This document shows positions 39,501 through 49,321 of a stretch of 64,000 nt of DNA, piece after piece. A model generated the notes under the pieces. It saw only the letters and a list, made by a program, of their open reading frames with translations. It searched no databases and was not told the origin of the DNA. Both the position numbers and the translations under genes were made by a program. The stretch is from Cognatazoarcus halotolerans (GTDB lineage: Bacteria; Pseudomonadota; Gammaproteobacteria; Burkholderiales; Rhodocyclaceae): assembly GCF_009800965.1 (NCBI RefSeq), contig NZ_WUAF01000007.1, positions 185,092 to 249,091 on the forward strand. The letters run 5' to 3'. The stretch's first letter is position 1; each line of letters begins with the position of its first letter.

Positions 39501-41067
39501 TGCTGATCTGGTCGTAATTGGTACCGCTTGCGGTCTGGGCGGTCATTCTCGCCTGAAAGGGGCGGGCGGCATGAATCTCCAGCACGCGCTCGGCCTGATA
39601 CCACCCGCCGGGCGTCACGACCGACGATTCCGCCTTGAGCGCAGGGACGGCAGGCAGCAGAAAGCAGGGCAGGAACGGCGCGCGGGTGCCCGCATGCGCG
39701 CTGACCTGGCGCGCCGCGGCGACCGTCGGGATTCCGGGCATCATGTAGATCCCGGCTTCGAGAAGGCCGTCGGCGCGGAACATCAGCCAGCTGACGCGTG
39801 CGAGCAGGATCTGGTCCCCGTCGGGCGGGCGCACACCCACTAGTTGGTGATGGTTCAAGCGCAACCCTTCCGGGCGGCAGCGGATCCGGAAACCGCCTAC
39901 CGACTGGTCAAGCACTTCCCAGTGCGACGAGGTATACCCCAGGCGTTCAGCATTTTCACGAATCTTTGCGCGATCCGGCGTGACTTCGGCGGCCCGTTCG
40001 CCGAAGGTAAGCAGCGAGATGTCGTTCCGGATGTTCGATGCGCTGCGGGTCGAGGGCGGCACGAAGGGGCGGCCGGCGATGTGAAAGGCAATTGCTTCCC
40101 AATCGACGAACATCTCGAGATTGCCGCGCGCCCCTCTCCTGGGAAAACGCCTGCCCGCCGCGGAGAGGCCCCAGGGACGGTAAAGGGAAAGCAGAAGCTT
40201 GCCTGCCTCCCGTGCAGCACAATCGTCACCGAGACCCAGTGAGGCCGGCGAGACGCCGCGCTTGAGTTGCTGCAGCACCCCCTGTATATGGTTGGCGAGA
40301 CGAGTGCCGTCGAAGTAGCGCAGGCTGTCGCTGACGGTCAGCAGACCCAGGGGCCGAACGCCGTGATCGGCCGCAAGATCCAGCCCATAGCTCAGCGGCT
40401 TGGCGTTGGCGCTGGTATTGTCGAGGCCACAGTAGGGCGCAAAGCGCTGCGCCCATCGGGTAATCCAGACGAGTTCCCGCTGCGTTCTTCCGAACGGATT
40501 GGAGAGGTCGACCAGCAGCAACGCAACATAGGCCTCGGACGAGCTTTGCGCCTTCCAGACTTCGTTGAGCGGGTCTGCAACCCGCGTGCGTGCGACATTG
40601 TTGCGTTCCGCCGCGGAGTAGGCCGCGTGCAGGTCGGTCCAGGTGCCGGCGGGCAGTGCGCGTCGGGCCCGGAAATACTCCAGCAGCACTTGGGCGTTGT
40701 AGTGCAGTTGTCGCTGGAACAACTGTGGCATGTTCTCGCTGAGCCCGCTGTCGATGGCGTCGGCAAGTATGACCCGGGTATAGGAGCGGGCCATGTCACG
40801 CCACAGGGTTACGGCCTTGAGCAGCGTTTCATTCTCGGTGCTGTCGGGCGGCAAGGGGTGCGCCGCATAGCGTTTCGATAGCTCCCCCTGGACGAACGCG
40901 ACGATCGGTCGTGCAGTCTCGAGGACCTCGAGATGCTGATTTGCCGCCGGAGGGTAGGATTGCAGCGTCGATATCATGCGCGACAGGATGCTGTGCGTCT
41001 CCTCGACGTTCGTGGGATGCAGACGTCGCAGCAGATCTAGGCAGGATGCGGGATTGCGATAATCCAT
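39475..41067 (-). CDS. Conserved hypothetical protein, possible degenerate PilZ domain
   Basis: A 530-residue soluble protein I do not recognise. The first 300 residues are mainly helical (MDYRNPASCLDLLRRLHP, repeated Leu/Ala helices); residues about 310-450 are more beta-rich. Within the second part RAKIR (366-370) is followed 16 residues later by DQSVGG (387-392), the order and form of the PilZ signatures RxxxR and DxSxxG, and then VSWLMF and GIYMMPG strands. This hints at c-di-GMP binding but is weak evidence. No signal peptide, membrane helix or enzyme motif. It is the last gene after the amidotransferase and HIT genes; its 3' end overlaps phoR. Confidence 0.75.
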   Translation of the reverse strand: MDYRNPASCLDLLRRLHPTNVEETHSILSRMISTLQSYPPAANQHLEVLETARPIVAFVQGELSKRYAAHPLPPDSTENETLLKAVTLWRDMARSYTRVILADAIDSGLSENMPQLFQRQLHYNAQVLLEYFRARRALPAGTWTDLHAAYSAAERNNVARTRVADPLNEVWKAQSSSEAYVALLLVDLSNPFGRTQRELVWITRWAQRFAPYCGLDNTSANAKPLSYGLDLAADHGVRPLGLLTVSDSLRYFDGTRLANHIQGVLQQLKRGVSPASLGLGDDCAAREAGKLLLSLYRPWGLSAAGRRFPRRGARGNLEMFVDWEAIAFHIAGRPFVPPSTRSASNIRNDISLLTFGERAAEVTPDRAKIRENAERLGYTSSHWEVLDQSVGGFRIRCRPEGLRLNHHQLVGVRPPDGDQILLARVSWLMFRADGLLEAGIYMMPGIPTVAAARQVSAHAGTRAPFLPCFLLPAVPALKAESSVVTPGGWYQAERVLEIHAARPFQARMTAQTASGTNYDQISITPLQTTR

Positions 41068-41125
41068 ATTGTTTCCTGGGGCGTTTCGGACCGGGTTCCT
41101 GGCGGCCGGAAAACGTTGCGTATTG

Positions 41126-41557
41126 TCAGGACGGGTGCTGCAGGTATTGGCGAATCCGTTCGGTCAGTGCTCCCGGATCCGGGGTGCGCTCCGGTCGGTG
41201 TGCGGGCTCACGTTGTTGCCTGCCCCAGACAGGTTCAGGAAAGTGACGATCGTCCGTGAAGCGCGGTATGACATGCCAGTGCAGATGCGGCACCATGTTC
41301 CCGAAACTGGCAATATTGATTCTGTCCGGCGACACCAATGCACGCAAACCGGCTTCGACCGCGTACACCACTTCCATGACATGCTGGCGATCGCGCCACG
41401 ACAAGTCACTCATTTCCTTCACGTGAGCATGCCAGATTACACGGCAGAACCCCGGATAGTCGAAATCGTCGACCGCGATGATCCGGCAGCGGTCGTCTGA
41501 CCAAAGCACGTTTTCCGCTGCTGGTGAGCAAAGCGGGCAGTCGGGTGTCTCAGCCAT
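41126..41557 (-). CDS. HIT-family nucleotide-binding protein
   Basis: A 143-residue histidine-triad protein. The triad HLHWHVIP is at 91-98 and supports a nucleotidyl hydrolase or transferase, usually on dinucleoside polyphosphates or AMP-conjugates. A CPLC pair near the N terminus (Cys7, Cys10) may bind zinc. It overlaps the 3' end of the amidotransferase gene by eight bases, so the two are coupled. The exact substrate cannot be told. Confidence 0.92.
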   Translation of the reverse strand: MAETPDCPLCSPAAENVLWSDDRCRIIAVDDFDYPGFCRVIWHAHVKEMSDLSWRDRQHVMEVVYAVEAGLRALVSPDRINIASFGNMVPHLHWHVIPRFTDDRHFPEPVWGRQQREPAHRPERTPDPGALTERIRQYLQHPS

Positions 41558-42398
41558 TGTTTCGAATTTCCGTCATGGTCGAGGTTTCGGCGCAATCGCT
41601 GGCAAGGTTCGGCGAGGCCCGGGTGACGAAACTGCCTGCGGGCTTGCCGTCACTGAAGCGCAGCAGGGTTCCCGGGGCAATGGGCTGCCACGCCTCGTTG
41701 TCGGTGAGGGGCGTTGTGACGACCACCGCGACACGGTCGTTCGGCGTGGTCACCTTGCTGAAATCGACGGTCACGTCCTGGTCGGCGAGGTGGGCGACGC
41801 TGAACGGCGCTTCGCGAACGATGTAGGCAAGGCGGGTAGAGCAGTTGGCGTACAGACAGGCTCCATTCGAAAGCAGGAAATTGAATGAGCCGTGGCTTCC
41901 AATTTCGATGGCGAGTCGCTGAAGCTCGCGATCAAGCACGTCCGGCTCGGGTTGTCCCGAGCGAAAGCGCCGGCGAAGGCTTTGCAGAATGTGGCAGAAG
42001 GCAAGTTCGGAGTCGGTGTTGCCGACCGGCAGATACGTGCCGTCGAGCGTAGGCCTGAAATCCGAAAGGTTGCCGTTGTGCGCAAAGATCCAGTAGCGGC
42101 CCCACAGCTCACGTTGAAACGGATGGGTATTCTCGAGCGCCAGCTGTCCCTGCGTCGCCTTGCGGATATGAGCGATCACGTTCAGGGAGCGAATGGGGTA
42201 ATTGCGCACCAGCTCGGCGACCGGCGAATCGACGCTCGCCTTGGGGTCGAGAAAGAGCCGACAGCCCGCACCCTCGAAAAAAGCGATTCCCCAACCGTCG
42301 CGGTGGATGTCGGTGAGGCCGCCACGGGCCTGGAAACCGGCAAAAGAAAAGCAGATGTCGGTCGGCGTGTTGCAGTTCATTCCCAGCAGCTGACACAT
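41550..42398 (-). CDS. Class II glutamine amidotransferase (YafJ-like)
   Basis: A 282-residue protein that is a single glutaminase domain of the N-terminal nucleophile type. Cys2 (MCQLLGMNCN) is the expected nucleophile after removal of Met1; HRDGWGIAFFEG, IAHIRKATQG and FAHNGNLSDF form the rest of the active site. It resembles E. coli YafJ. No acceptor domain is attached, so the acceptor of the ammonia is unknown. It heads a minus-strand run with the HIT protein and the 530-residue unknown protein. Confidence 0.9.
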   Translation of the reverse strand: MCQLLGMNCNTPTDICFSFAGFQARGGLTDIHRDGWGIAFFEGAGCRLFLDPKASVDSPVAELVRNYPIRSLNVIAHIRKATQGQLALENTHPFQRELWGRYWIFAHNGNLSDFRPTLDGTYLPVGNTDSELAFCHILQSLRRRFRSGQPEPDVLDRELQRLAIEIGSHGSFNFLLSNGACLYANCSTRLAYIVREAPFSVAHLADQDVTVDFSKVTTPNDRVAVVVTTPLTDNEAWQPIAPGTLLRFSDGKPAGSFVTRASPNLASDCAETSTMTEIRNNG

Positions 42399-42823
42399 AC
42401 CTTGGACCTCGGTTGACGGCGCTTAATGATAGTTGATTGCTCGGGTCGCGGAGGTCCTAGTTGAACCGCTCATCCCGATACGTTGCTCCTGGCGATGCGA
42501 TTCCGGGTATTCATGCGCCTGAAGTCTCATCGCGACCACGAAAACGGACCCTGGGTGTCGTTGTGATGACGGGGGGTGTGGCCTCGACGGTGCAGAGGGC
42601 AATCGGGGCGACGCGGCACGGATGGTCGATGCCCGCAGTGCGCGGGTGTGCGCCGACGCTCCGCCGTCATCGAGCGTGTTTCGCCACCGATCGACAAACG
42701 GTTCGAATGGTCTCGGGTGCGTGGAGGGCGACACGCCTTGGCGGGGTGCGGCGCTCCACGGCGAGGGGCGACCGGTGCGATTCGTCGGGAGGCAAGGCGC
42801 GTACGCCTTGCGCCCCCGCCGCT
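42399..42823. other. Intergenic region of about 425 bases without a convincing gene
   Basis: This is the longest gap in the middle of the window, between gatB (upstream) and the amidotransferase gene (downstream), both on the minus strand. It holds one perfect hairpin next to gatB and a TATCAT hexamer that could be a -10 for the amidotransferase gene. A 103-codon minus-strand ORF (42423-42734) has a Ser/Arg/Pro-rich, low-complexity product and I do not believe it is real. I see no tRNA, repeat or mobile element remnant. Confidence 0.6.
42792..42811 (-). terminator. Hairpin just after gatB, possible weak terminator
   Basis: A perfect eight-base-pair stem (GCAAGGCG and CGCCTTGC) with a four-base loop CGTA, 12 bases beyond the gatB stop codon. 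No T-run follows on the minus strand, so it may be Rho-assisted or may protect the 3' end of the mRNA. Confidence 0.45.
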
Positions 42824-44281
42824 TCAGCCAGCCAGCTTGCGCTTCAGCAAGTCGTTGACCTGTGTCGGGTTGGCTTTGCCGCGGCTGGCCTTCATGACCT
42901 GGCCGACCAGGGCATTGAAGGCCTTCTCCTTGCCCGAGCGGAATTCTTCGACCGATTTCTGGTTGGCCGCCAGGACTTCGTCAATGATCGCCTCGATCGC
43001 GCCGCTGTCCGTGACCTGCTTGAGGCCTTGCTTTTCGATGACCTCGTCAGCGGTGGCGCATTCGCCGTTCCACAACGCTTCGAACACTTTTCGGGCGATG
43101 TTGTTGGAGATGGTGTTGTCGCCGATGCGCGCAACCAGGCCAGCCAGCTGGCTGGCGCTGACCGGCGAGGCATCAAGCTCGATCTCGGCCTTGTTGAGTC
43201 GCGCCGCCAGATCGCCCATGACCCAGTTGGCACAGGGTTTTGCCAGCGTCGCACCGGCAGCGTTGACCGTGGCCTGGTAGAAGGTCGCCATTTCCTTCGA
43301 TGCGGTCAGGGTGGTGGCGTCATAGGTGGAGAGCCCGAACTCGGTCACGAAGCGCGTCTTCATCGCTTCGGGCAGCTCCGGCATTTCGTCCCGCACCCGC
43401 TTGATCCAGGCTTCGTCGATCACCAGAGGAAGCAGATCCGGATCGGGGAAGTAGCGATAGTCGTGGGCGTCTTCCTTGGAGCGCATCATCCTCGTCTCGC
43501 CGCTGTCGGGGTCGAACAGCACGGTTGCCTGCTGGATTCGGCCGCCATCTTCAAGTGTCTCGATCTGCCACTGGATTTCGTAGTCGATGGCCTGCTGCAG
43601 GAAGCGGAAGGAGTTGAGGTTCTTGATCTCCCTGCGGGTGCCGAGGGGGCCGCCCGGCCGCCGCACCGAGACGTTGGCGTCGCAACGGAACGAGCCTTCC
43701 TGCATGTTGCCGTCACAGATATCTATCCAGCGGACCAGGGCATGAAGGTTTCGGGCGTAGGCCACCGCTTCGGCCGAGGAGGACATGTCCGGCTCGGAGA
43801 CGATCTCGAGCAGCGGGGTGCCGGCGCGGTTCAGATCGATACCGCTCATGCCGTGAAAATCCTCGTGCAGGCTTTTTCCCGCGTCTTCTTCGAGGTGGGC
43901 ACGGGTCAGCTGCACACGCTTTTCGTAAGCCTTGTCGCCTTCACCGACGCGGATCGTGATCGCACCGCCCTGTACCACCGGCAGCTCGAACTGGCTGATC
44001 TGGTAACCCTTCGGAAGATCCGGGTAGAAATAGTTCTTGCGCGCGAACACGCTCTTCGGTGCCACGTGGGCGCCGATCGCCAGGCCAAAGCGGATGGCGC
44101 GCTCCACTGCGCCCTTGTTGAGCACCGGTAGCACGCCTGGCAGGGCGATATCGACCGCCGAGGCTTGCGCGTTGGGCTCGGCGCCGAAGGCGGTGCTGGC
44201 GCCGGAAAAGATCTTGGAGGCTGTGTTCAGCTGGGCATGGACTTCCAGTCCGATGACCACTTCCCAGTCGCTACGGCTCAT
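42824..44281 (-). CDS. gatB: Asp-tRNA(Asn)/Glu-tRNA(Gln) amidotransferase subunit B
   Basis: A 485-residue subunit that binds the misacylated tRNA and activates the side-chain carboxyl with ATP. It begins [22 protein letters not shown] (in parts), has [19 protein letters not shown], and the GatB/Yqey C-terminal tail ends in VNDLLKRKL. It allows Gln-tRNA or Asn-tRNA synthesis by transamidation. It is last in the order gatC-gatA-lipoprotein-gatB, 25 bases after the lipoprotein gene. Confidence 0.96.
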   Translation of the reverse strand: MSRSDWEVVIGLEVHAQLNTASKIFSGASTAFGAEPNAQASAVDIALPGVLPVLNKGAVERAIRFGLAIGAHVAPKSVFARKNYFYPDLPKGYQISQFELPVVQGGAITIRVGEGDKAYEKRVQLTRAHLEEDAGKSLHEDFHGMSGIDLNRAGTPLLEIVSEPDMSSSAEAVAYARNLHALVRWIDICDGNMQEGSFRCDANVSVRRPGGPLGTRREIKNLNSFRFLQQAIDYEIQWQIETLEDGGRIQQATVLFDPDSGETRMMRSKEDAHDYRYFPDPDLLPLVIDEAWIKRVRDEMPELPEAMKTRFVTEFGLSTYDATTLTASKEMATFYQATVNAAGATLAKPCANWVMGDLAARLNKAEIELDASPVSASQLAGLVARIGDNTISNNIARKVFEALWNGECATADEVIEKQGLKQVTDSGAIEAIIDEVLAANQKSVEEFRSGKEKAFNALVGQVMKASRGKANPTQVNDLLKRKLAG

Positions 44282-44306
44282 GTCGTTCTCGATTCAGTTC
44301 TAGTCT

Positions 44307-44822
44307 TCAGTCGCAACGCCCGCTTGGGGCGTCGATCAGGATGGGCCACAGGTAATCGACCGCCGTGCCACTGCAGTTTGCGCGACAGTCCGCGAATGCC
44401 ACGGTGATCTGCCGGCCCTGTTCCCACATGCGTACCTTGCAGCCGCTCGCCGCGGCGAGCTCAACATGCGGCGCGGTCTTTACCTGGCGGAATTCGGCCA
44501 TTTCAAAGTTGCAGCTGCCGCGCCGGGGAATGTCGACATGGGCGCTGAAGTCCTCGACACGGGCCTGGCGGACGGAAACCCTCGCATTGCCCTTGTAGCC
44601 GGTTTCGTCCTTGAAGCTGCATGTCGTGGCGACATCGAGCGGTCGAACCTTCATCGGTCGGAGACGCGGCTTGCCTCGGTCCGATGGTTCCGGCGATGCC
44701 ACGGGGCCGGTGCCGTCGCGTGTTCCCGACGTGTCGGGCCAGGGGCCACCGCCGAGCATTGCGCAGCCGCCAACGGACAGGCTCAGCGCGAGGACCGACA
44801 GGCGAATGCGATGCCCGATCAT
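44307..44822 (-). CDS. Uncharacterised lipoprotein inside the gat operon
   Basis: A 171-residue protein with a clear lipobox (LSVGGC, Cys20) after a positively charged N terminus. A Gly/Pro-rich linker runs to about residue 55, then a beta-rich domain ([52 protein letters not shown]) with several cysteines that could form disulfides in the periplasm. I do not recognise the family. It overlaps gatA by four bases and precedes gatB, so it is translationally coupled to tRNA amidotransferase genes with which it has no obvious functional link. Confidence 0.82.
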   Translation of the reverse strand: MIGHRIRLSVLALSLSVGGCAMLGGGPWPDTSGTRDGTGPVASPEPSDRGKPRLRPMKVRPLDVATTCSFKDETGYKGNARVSVRQARVEDFSAHVDIPRRGSCNFEMAEFRQVKTAPHVELAAASGCKVRMWEQGRQITVAFADCRANCSGTAVDYLWPILIDAPSGRCD

Positions 44823-46276
44823 TCGGCGCCCCCGGGTTGGCGCAGATGCCAGTCGGTAGCGGTTTGCAGCTGGTGGGCTGCGCCCAGAAGGCGAGCCTCG
44901 TTGAAGTAGTTGCCGATGAGCTGCAGGCCGACCGGCAAAGCGCCGGCAGCGGCGCCTGCGGGCAGCGAAATTGCAGGCAGGCCAGCGAGGTTGACCGCCA
45001 CGGTGTAGATATCGCCCAGATACATCTGTACCGGGTCGTCGCTCTTTTCGCCGATCGCGTAGGCAGTGGTCGGAGCGGTGGGTCCGGCGATCACGTCGCA
45101 GTGCTCGAAGGCCCGACTGAAATCTTCCGCGATCAGCCTGCGCAGCTTCTGCGCCTGCAGGTAGTAGGCGTCGTAGTAGCCGTGGGAGAGTACATAGGTG
45201 CCGGCGAGGATGCGGCGCTTGACTTCCGCTCCGAAGCCTTGCGCGCGGCTCTTGGAGTACATGTCCGCGAGATCGGTGTATTCGGCCGCCCGGTGGCCGT
45301 AGCGCACGCCGTCGAAGCGTGACAGGTTGGAACTCGCCTCGGCCGGCGCGATCACGTAATAGGCCGGGATGGCAAGCTTTGCGTTGGGGAGGCTGATGTC
45401 GACCGTCGTGGCGCCGAGCCTGCGGTATTCGGCGAGTGCCGCCTCAACTGCGGTGCGCACCTCGTCCGCCATGCCGGGGCCGAAAAACTCGCGCGGCAGG
45501 CCGATCCGCAGACCCTTCAGCGGCGTGTCGAGTCCGGTGGCAAGGTCGTCGGCGGGGCGCTCCAGGCTGGTGGAGTCGCGCGCATCGAAACCGGTCATGG
45601 CAGATAGCAGCAGGGCGCAATCTTCCGCAGACCGGCCGATTGCGCCGCCTTGGTCGAGGGAAGATGCGTAAGCGATCATGCCGAAGCGCGAAACGGTGCC
45701 ATAAGTCGGTTTGATGCCCGTGACGCCACAAAATGCGGCCGGCTGGCGTACCGAGCCGCCGGTATCGGTGCCGGTGGCGATCGGACTCATCCGCGCGGCC
45801 ACCGCCACCGCGGATCCGCCGGACGAGCCGCCGGGGACATGTCCGGTATTCCACGGATTGCGGGCCGGACCGTAGAAGGAATTCTCGTTGGACGAGCCCA
45901 TCGCGAACTCGTCCATGTTGGTCTTGCCCAGCATTACCGTGCCGGCGGCCTTGAGCAGGCTCACGACGTGCGCATCGTAGGGGCTCGTGAAGTTCGACAG
46001 CATCTTCGAACCGCAGCTGGTGAGCAGTCCCTCGGTGCAGAAGACGTCCTTGTGAGCCAGCGGAATGCCGGTAAGCGGCCCGGCCTTGCCCGCGGCTCGT
46101 CGTGCATCGGCGGCCGATGCGGCGCTCAGCGCACCATCACGGTCTACCGTGATGAAGGCATTGAGCACCGGATTCAGGGTTTCGATCCGGTCGAGGAAAA
46201 GCGTCGTCAGTTCGACGCTGGAAATCTGCCTGGCGTCTAGCGCGGAGGCGAGTTCCTTGAGGCTGGCATTCAGCAT
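44819..46276 (-). CDS. gatA: Asp-tRNA(Asn)/Glu-tRNA(Gln) amidotransferase subunit A
   Basis: A 485-residue amidase-signature enzyme that releases ammonia from glutamine for the GatCAB reaction. The catalytic triad is visible as Lys76 ([10 protein letters not shown]), Ser151 in [11 protein letters not shown] and Ser175 in [12 protein letters not shown]. It follows gatC by 58 bases and overlaps the lipoprotein gene. Confidence 0.97.
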   Translation of the reverse strand: MLNASLKELASALDARQISSVELTTLFLDRIETLNPVLNAFITVDRDGALSAASAADARRAAGKAGPLTGIPLAHKDVFCTEGLLTSCGSKMLSNFTSPYDAHVVSLLKAAGTVMLGKTNMDEFAMGSSNENSFYGPARNPWNTGHVPGGSSGGSAVAVAARMSPIATGTDTGGSVRQPAAFCGVTGIKPTYGTVSRFGMIAYASSLDQGGAIGRSAEDCALLLSAMTGFDARDSTSLERPADDLATGLDTPLKGLRIGLPREFFGPGMADEVRTAVEAALAEYRRLGATTVDISLPNAKLAIPAYYVIAPAEASSNLSRFDGVRYGHRAAEYTDLADMYSKSRAQGFGAEVKRRILAGTYVLSHGYYDAYYLQAQKLRRLIAEDFSRAFEHCDVIAGPTAPTTAYAIGEKSDDPVQMYLGDIYTVAVNLAGLPAISLPAGAAAGALPVGLQLIGNYFNEARLLGAAHQLQTATDWHLRQPGGAE

Positions 46277-46334
46277 GGCGGGGTTTCGTCGGTGAAATTC
46301 GGCGGGCGTGGGTGGCCGGGCGGCCGCGGGGGAC

Positions 46335-46622
46335 TTATTCGATCACCCTGGGGACCAGATAAAGTCCGGCTTCGGTCTGCGGGGCGATCCGCTGGAAGGC
46401 TTCGTGGCGATCGGTTTCGCTGACGGCATCCTGGCGCAGACGCTGGCTGACGTCCTGGGGGTGGGACATCGGCTCCACGCCTGTGGTATCGACCGCCTGC
46501 ATTTGTTCGATGAGTGCGAATACGCCGTTGAGCTTGTCGAGCGTGGGGCCGGTTTCTCCGGGCGACAGCTCGATTCGGGCGAGGCGGGCGATGTGTTTGA
46601 TCTGGTCTTGATCGAGCGACAT
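46335..46622 (-). CDS. gatC: Asp-tRNA(Asn)/Glu-tRNA(Gln) amidotransferase subunit C
   Basis: A 95-residue subunit that wraps GatA and GatB and stabilises the complex. It starts [19 protein letters not shown], typical for GatC, and ends with YLVPRVIE. It is the first gene of the gat operon and divergent from mreB, with 95 bases of comparatively AT-rich DNA between them. Confidence 0.95.
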   Translation of the reverse strand: MSLDQDQIKHIARLARIELSPGETGPTLDKLNGVFALIEQMQAVDTTGVEPMSHPQDVSQRLRQDAVSETDRHEAFQRIAPQTEAGLYLVPRVIE

Positions 46623-46642
46623 GAAATTACAAACTTGCTTAG

Positions 46643-47761
<1,119 letters not shown>

Positions 47762-47824
47762 GCCGGTGCAGTTCTGTGCGCGGCCGGCGGAAAACCGCAT
47801 CGGCCGCGTCGCCGTTTACAGCCA

Positions 47825-48778
47825 ATGTCTCTGATCGGACACTCCGTTCCCCCAATCTTCAGACGAGGGCCGGCGCCGCTCGTGCGCCTGATGGTGTTCG
47901 TGGCGATCGCGCTGACCATGCTCGTTGCCGACCTCAAGTTCCGTTATCTCGAGGTCATGCGGCAGAGTCTGTCGGTCATCCTTTACCCGGTCGAGATGGC
48001 GGCGGCCACGCCCGCCGATCTGGTACGAAACGCGTCGACCTACTTTGCCACCCTCGCCAAGGTGCAAAAGGAGAACGCGGCTTTGCGCGACGAGCGGCTG
48101 AGAGTCGGCGAGCGGCTGGTCCAGTTCGAACAGATGAGCCGCGAGAACACCGAGTTGCGCGGTCTGCTGGGCATGGCGCAACGGCTCGAGGCGCACTCGG
48201 TGGCTGCCCAGGTTCTGTATGCAGCCCGTGATCCCTTCAGCCGCAAGGTCATCCTCGATCGGGGGGCGAGCCATGGTGTGGGTGCTGGCCAGGCGGTCGT
48301 CGACGCCACCGGCGTGATCGGCCAGGTCTCCCGGGTCTATCCGATCCAGTCCGAGGTGACGCTGCTTACCGACAAGGATCAGGCCATCCCCGTCACCGTT
48401 GCACGCAACGGCCTGCGCGGTGCGGTCTTCGGGGCCGGCCGCGGCCAACTCGAACTGCGCTTCCTGCCCGCAAACGCAGACGTGCAGCCGGGTGACGAGC
48501 TCCTCACCTCGGGGCTCGACGGTCTTTACCTGCCAGGTCTTCCGGTAGCCCGGGTGGTGCGCGTTGAGCGTGATTCGCAAGCCTTTGCCCGAATTCTCTG
48601 CGTGCCGGCCGGGGGGGTGGAAAGCAGCATGCGGGTGCTCGTGCTGTCGCGTGCCGAGCCTCTGCCACCCATGCCCGATCCGGCCGACGCATTGCCGATT
48701 GCGCCTAGCGGCAAGACGCGTGATGCGAAATCCGCAACCGGCGATACCGCGTCGTCGGAAGCGAAGGCCAGCGAGTAA
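47825..48778 (+). CDS. mreC: Rod shape-determining protein MreC
   Basis: A 317-residue bitopic membrane protein: a short cytoplasmic start, one membrane helix (LVRLMVFVAIALTMLVADL), a coiled coil (ATLAKVQKENAALRDERLR), and a periplasmic beta-barrel region (VAAQVLYAARDPFSRKVILD, LLTDKDQAIPV). The tail from about 290 is Ala/Ser-rich and poorly ordered. It links MreB with PBP2 and RodA. 63 bases after mreB and three bases before mreD. Confidence 0.95.
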   Translation: MSLIGHSVPPIFRRGPAPLVRLMVFVAIALTMLVADLKFRYLEVMRQSLSVILYPVEMAAATPADLVRNASTYFATLAKVQKENAALRDERLRVGERLVQFEQMSRENTELRGLLGMAQRLEAHSVAAQVLYAARDPFSRKVILDRGASHGVGAGQAVVDATGVIGQVSRVYPIQSEVTLLTDKDQAIPVTVARNGLRGAVFGAGRGQLELRFLPANADVQPGDELLTSGLDGLYLPGLPVARVVRVERDSQAFARILCVPAGGVESSMRVLVLSRAEPLPPMPDPADALPIAPSGKTRDAKSATGDTASSEAKASE

Positions 48779-48781
48779 GCC

Positions 48782-49303
48782 ATGCAGCCAACCAATCGTT
48801 CCCGTCGCATCCTTCAACCGGTCAAGCTGTGGTTCGTCTACCTGTCCCTGTGTTTTGCGCTGGTGCTTGATCTGGTGCCGACAGGGCGACTGCCTGGCGT
48901 GCCAGACTGGCTGGCGCTGGTGCTGGCCTTCTGGTGCGTGCGCGAGCCGCTGCGCGTCGGCATGGGGACCGGTTTCCTGTTCGGCCTTCTGGTCGATGTC
49001 GGACATGGCGCCGCGATGGGGCAGCACGCCCTTGCCTATGTCTTGCTTGCCTACGGCGCCAATGCGCTGTCGCGCCGGGTGCTGTGGTTCCCGCCTGCCG
49101 AGCAGGCGCTGCATATCCTTCCGTTGCTGCTGTTCACCCAGGTGTTGATGGTGCTGGTGCGCCTCGTCGCCGGGGCAGAGTTTCCGGGCTGGTGGTACTT
49201 TGTCGGTACCTTCACCGGGACCCTCTTGTGGGTTCCGCTGCATTTCCTGTTGTTGCTGCCGCAGTACCGCCCTGCCGATCGCGATGACAATCGTCCCATC
49301 TGA
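48782..49303 (+). CDS. mreD: Rod shape-determining protein MreD
   Basis: A 173-residue inner-membrane protein with about five hydrophobic segments (LWFVYLSLCFALVLDLVP; GMGTGFLFGLLVDVGHGAAMG; HILPLLLFTQVLMVLVRLV). Part of the elongasome with MreC. Its position between mreC and mrdA, and the DxxHG-like LLVDVGHGAAMGQHAL segment, support the call. Sequence identity in this family is low, so context matters. Confidence 0.93.
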   Translation: MQPTNRSRRILQPVKLWFVYLSLCFALVLDLVPTGRLPGVPDWLALVLAFWCVREPLRVGMGTGFLFGLLVDVGHGAAMGQHALAYVLLAYGANALSRRVLWFPPAEQALHILPLLLFTQVLMVLVRLVAGAEFPGWWYFVGTFTGTLLWVPLHFLLLLPQYRPADRDDNRPI

Positions 49304-49321
49304 TCCGCGCCCCGCATTTGC

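Noticed and set aside
42423..42734. A 103-codon minus-strand ORF in the gatB-amidotransferase gap
   Set aside because: The product is Ser/Arg/Pro-rich and low in complexity, it has no convincing ribosome binding site, and it resembles chance translation of GC-rich DNA.
42461..44131. A 556-codon open frame on the plus strand
   Set aside because: It is antisense to gatB and results from GC-rich codon use; the translated product matches no known family.
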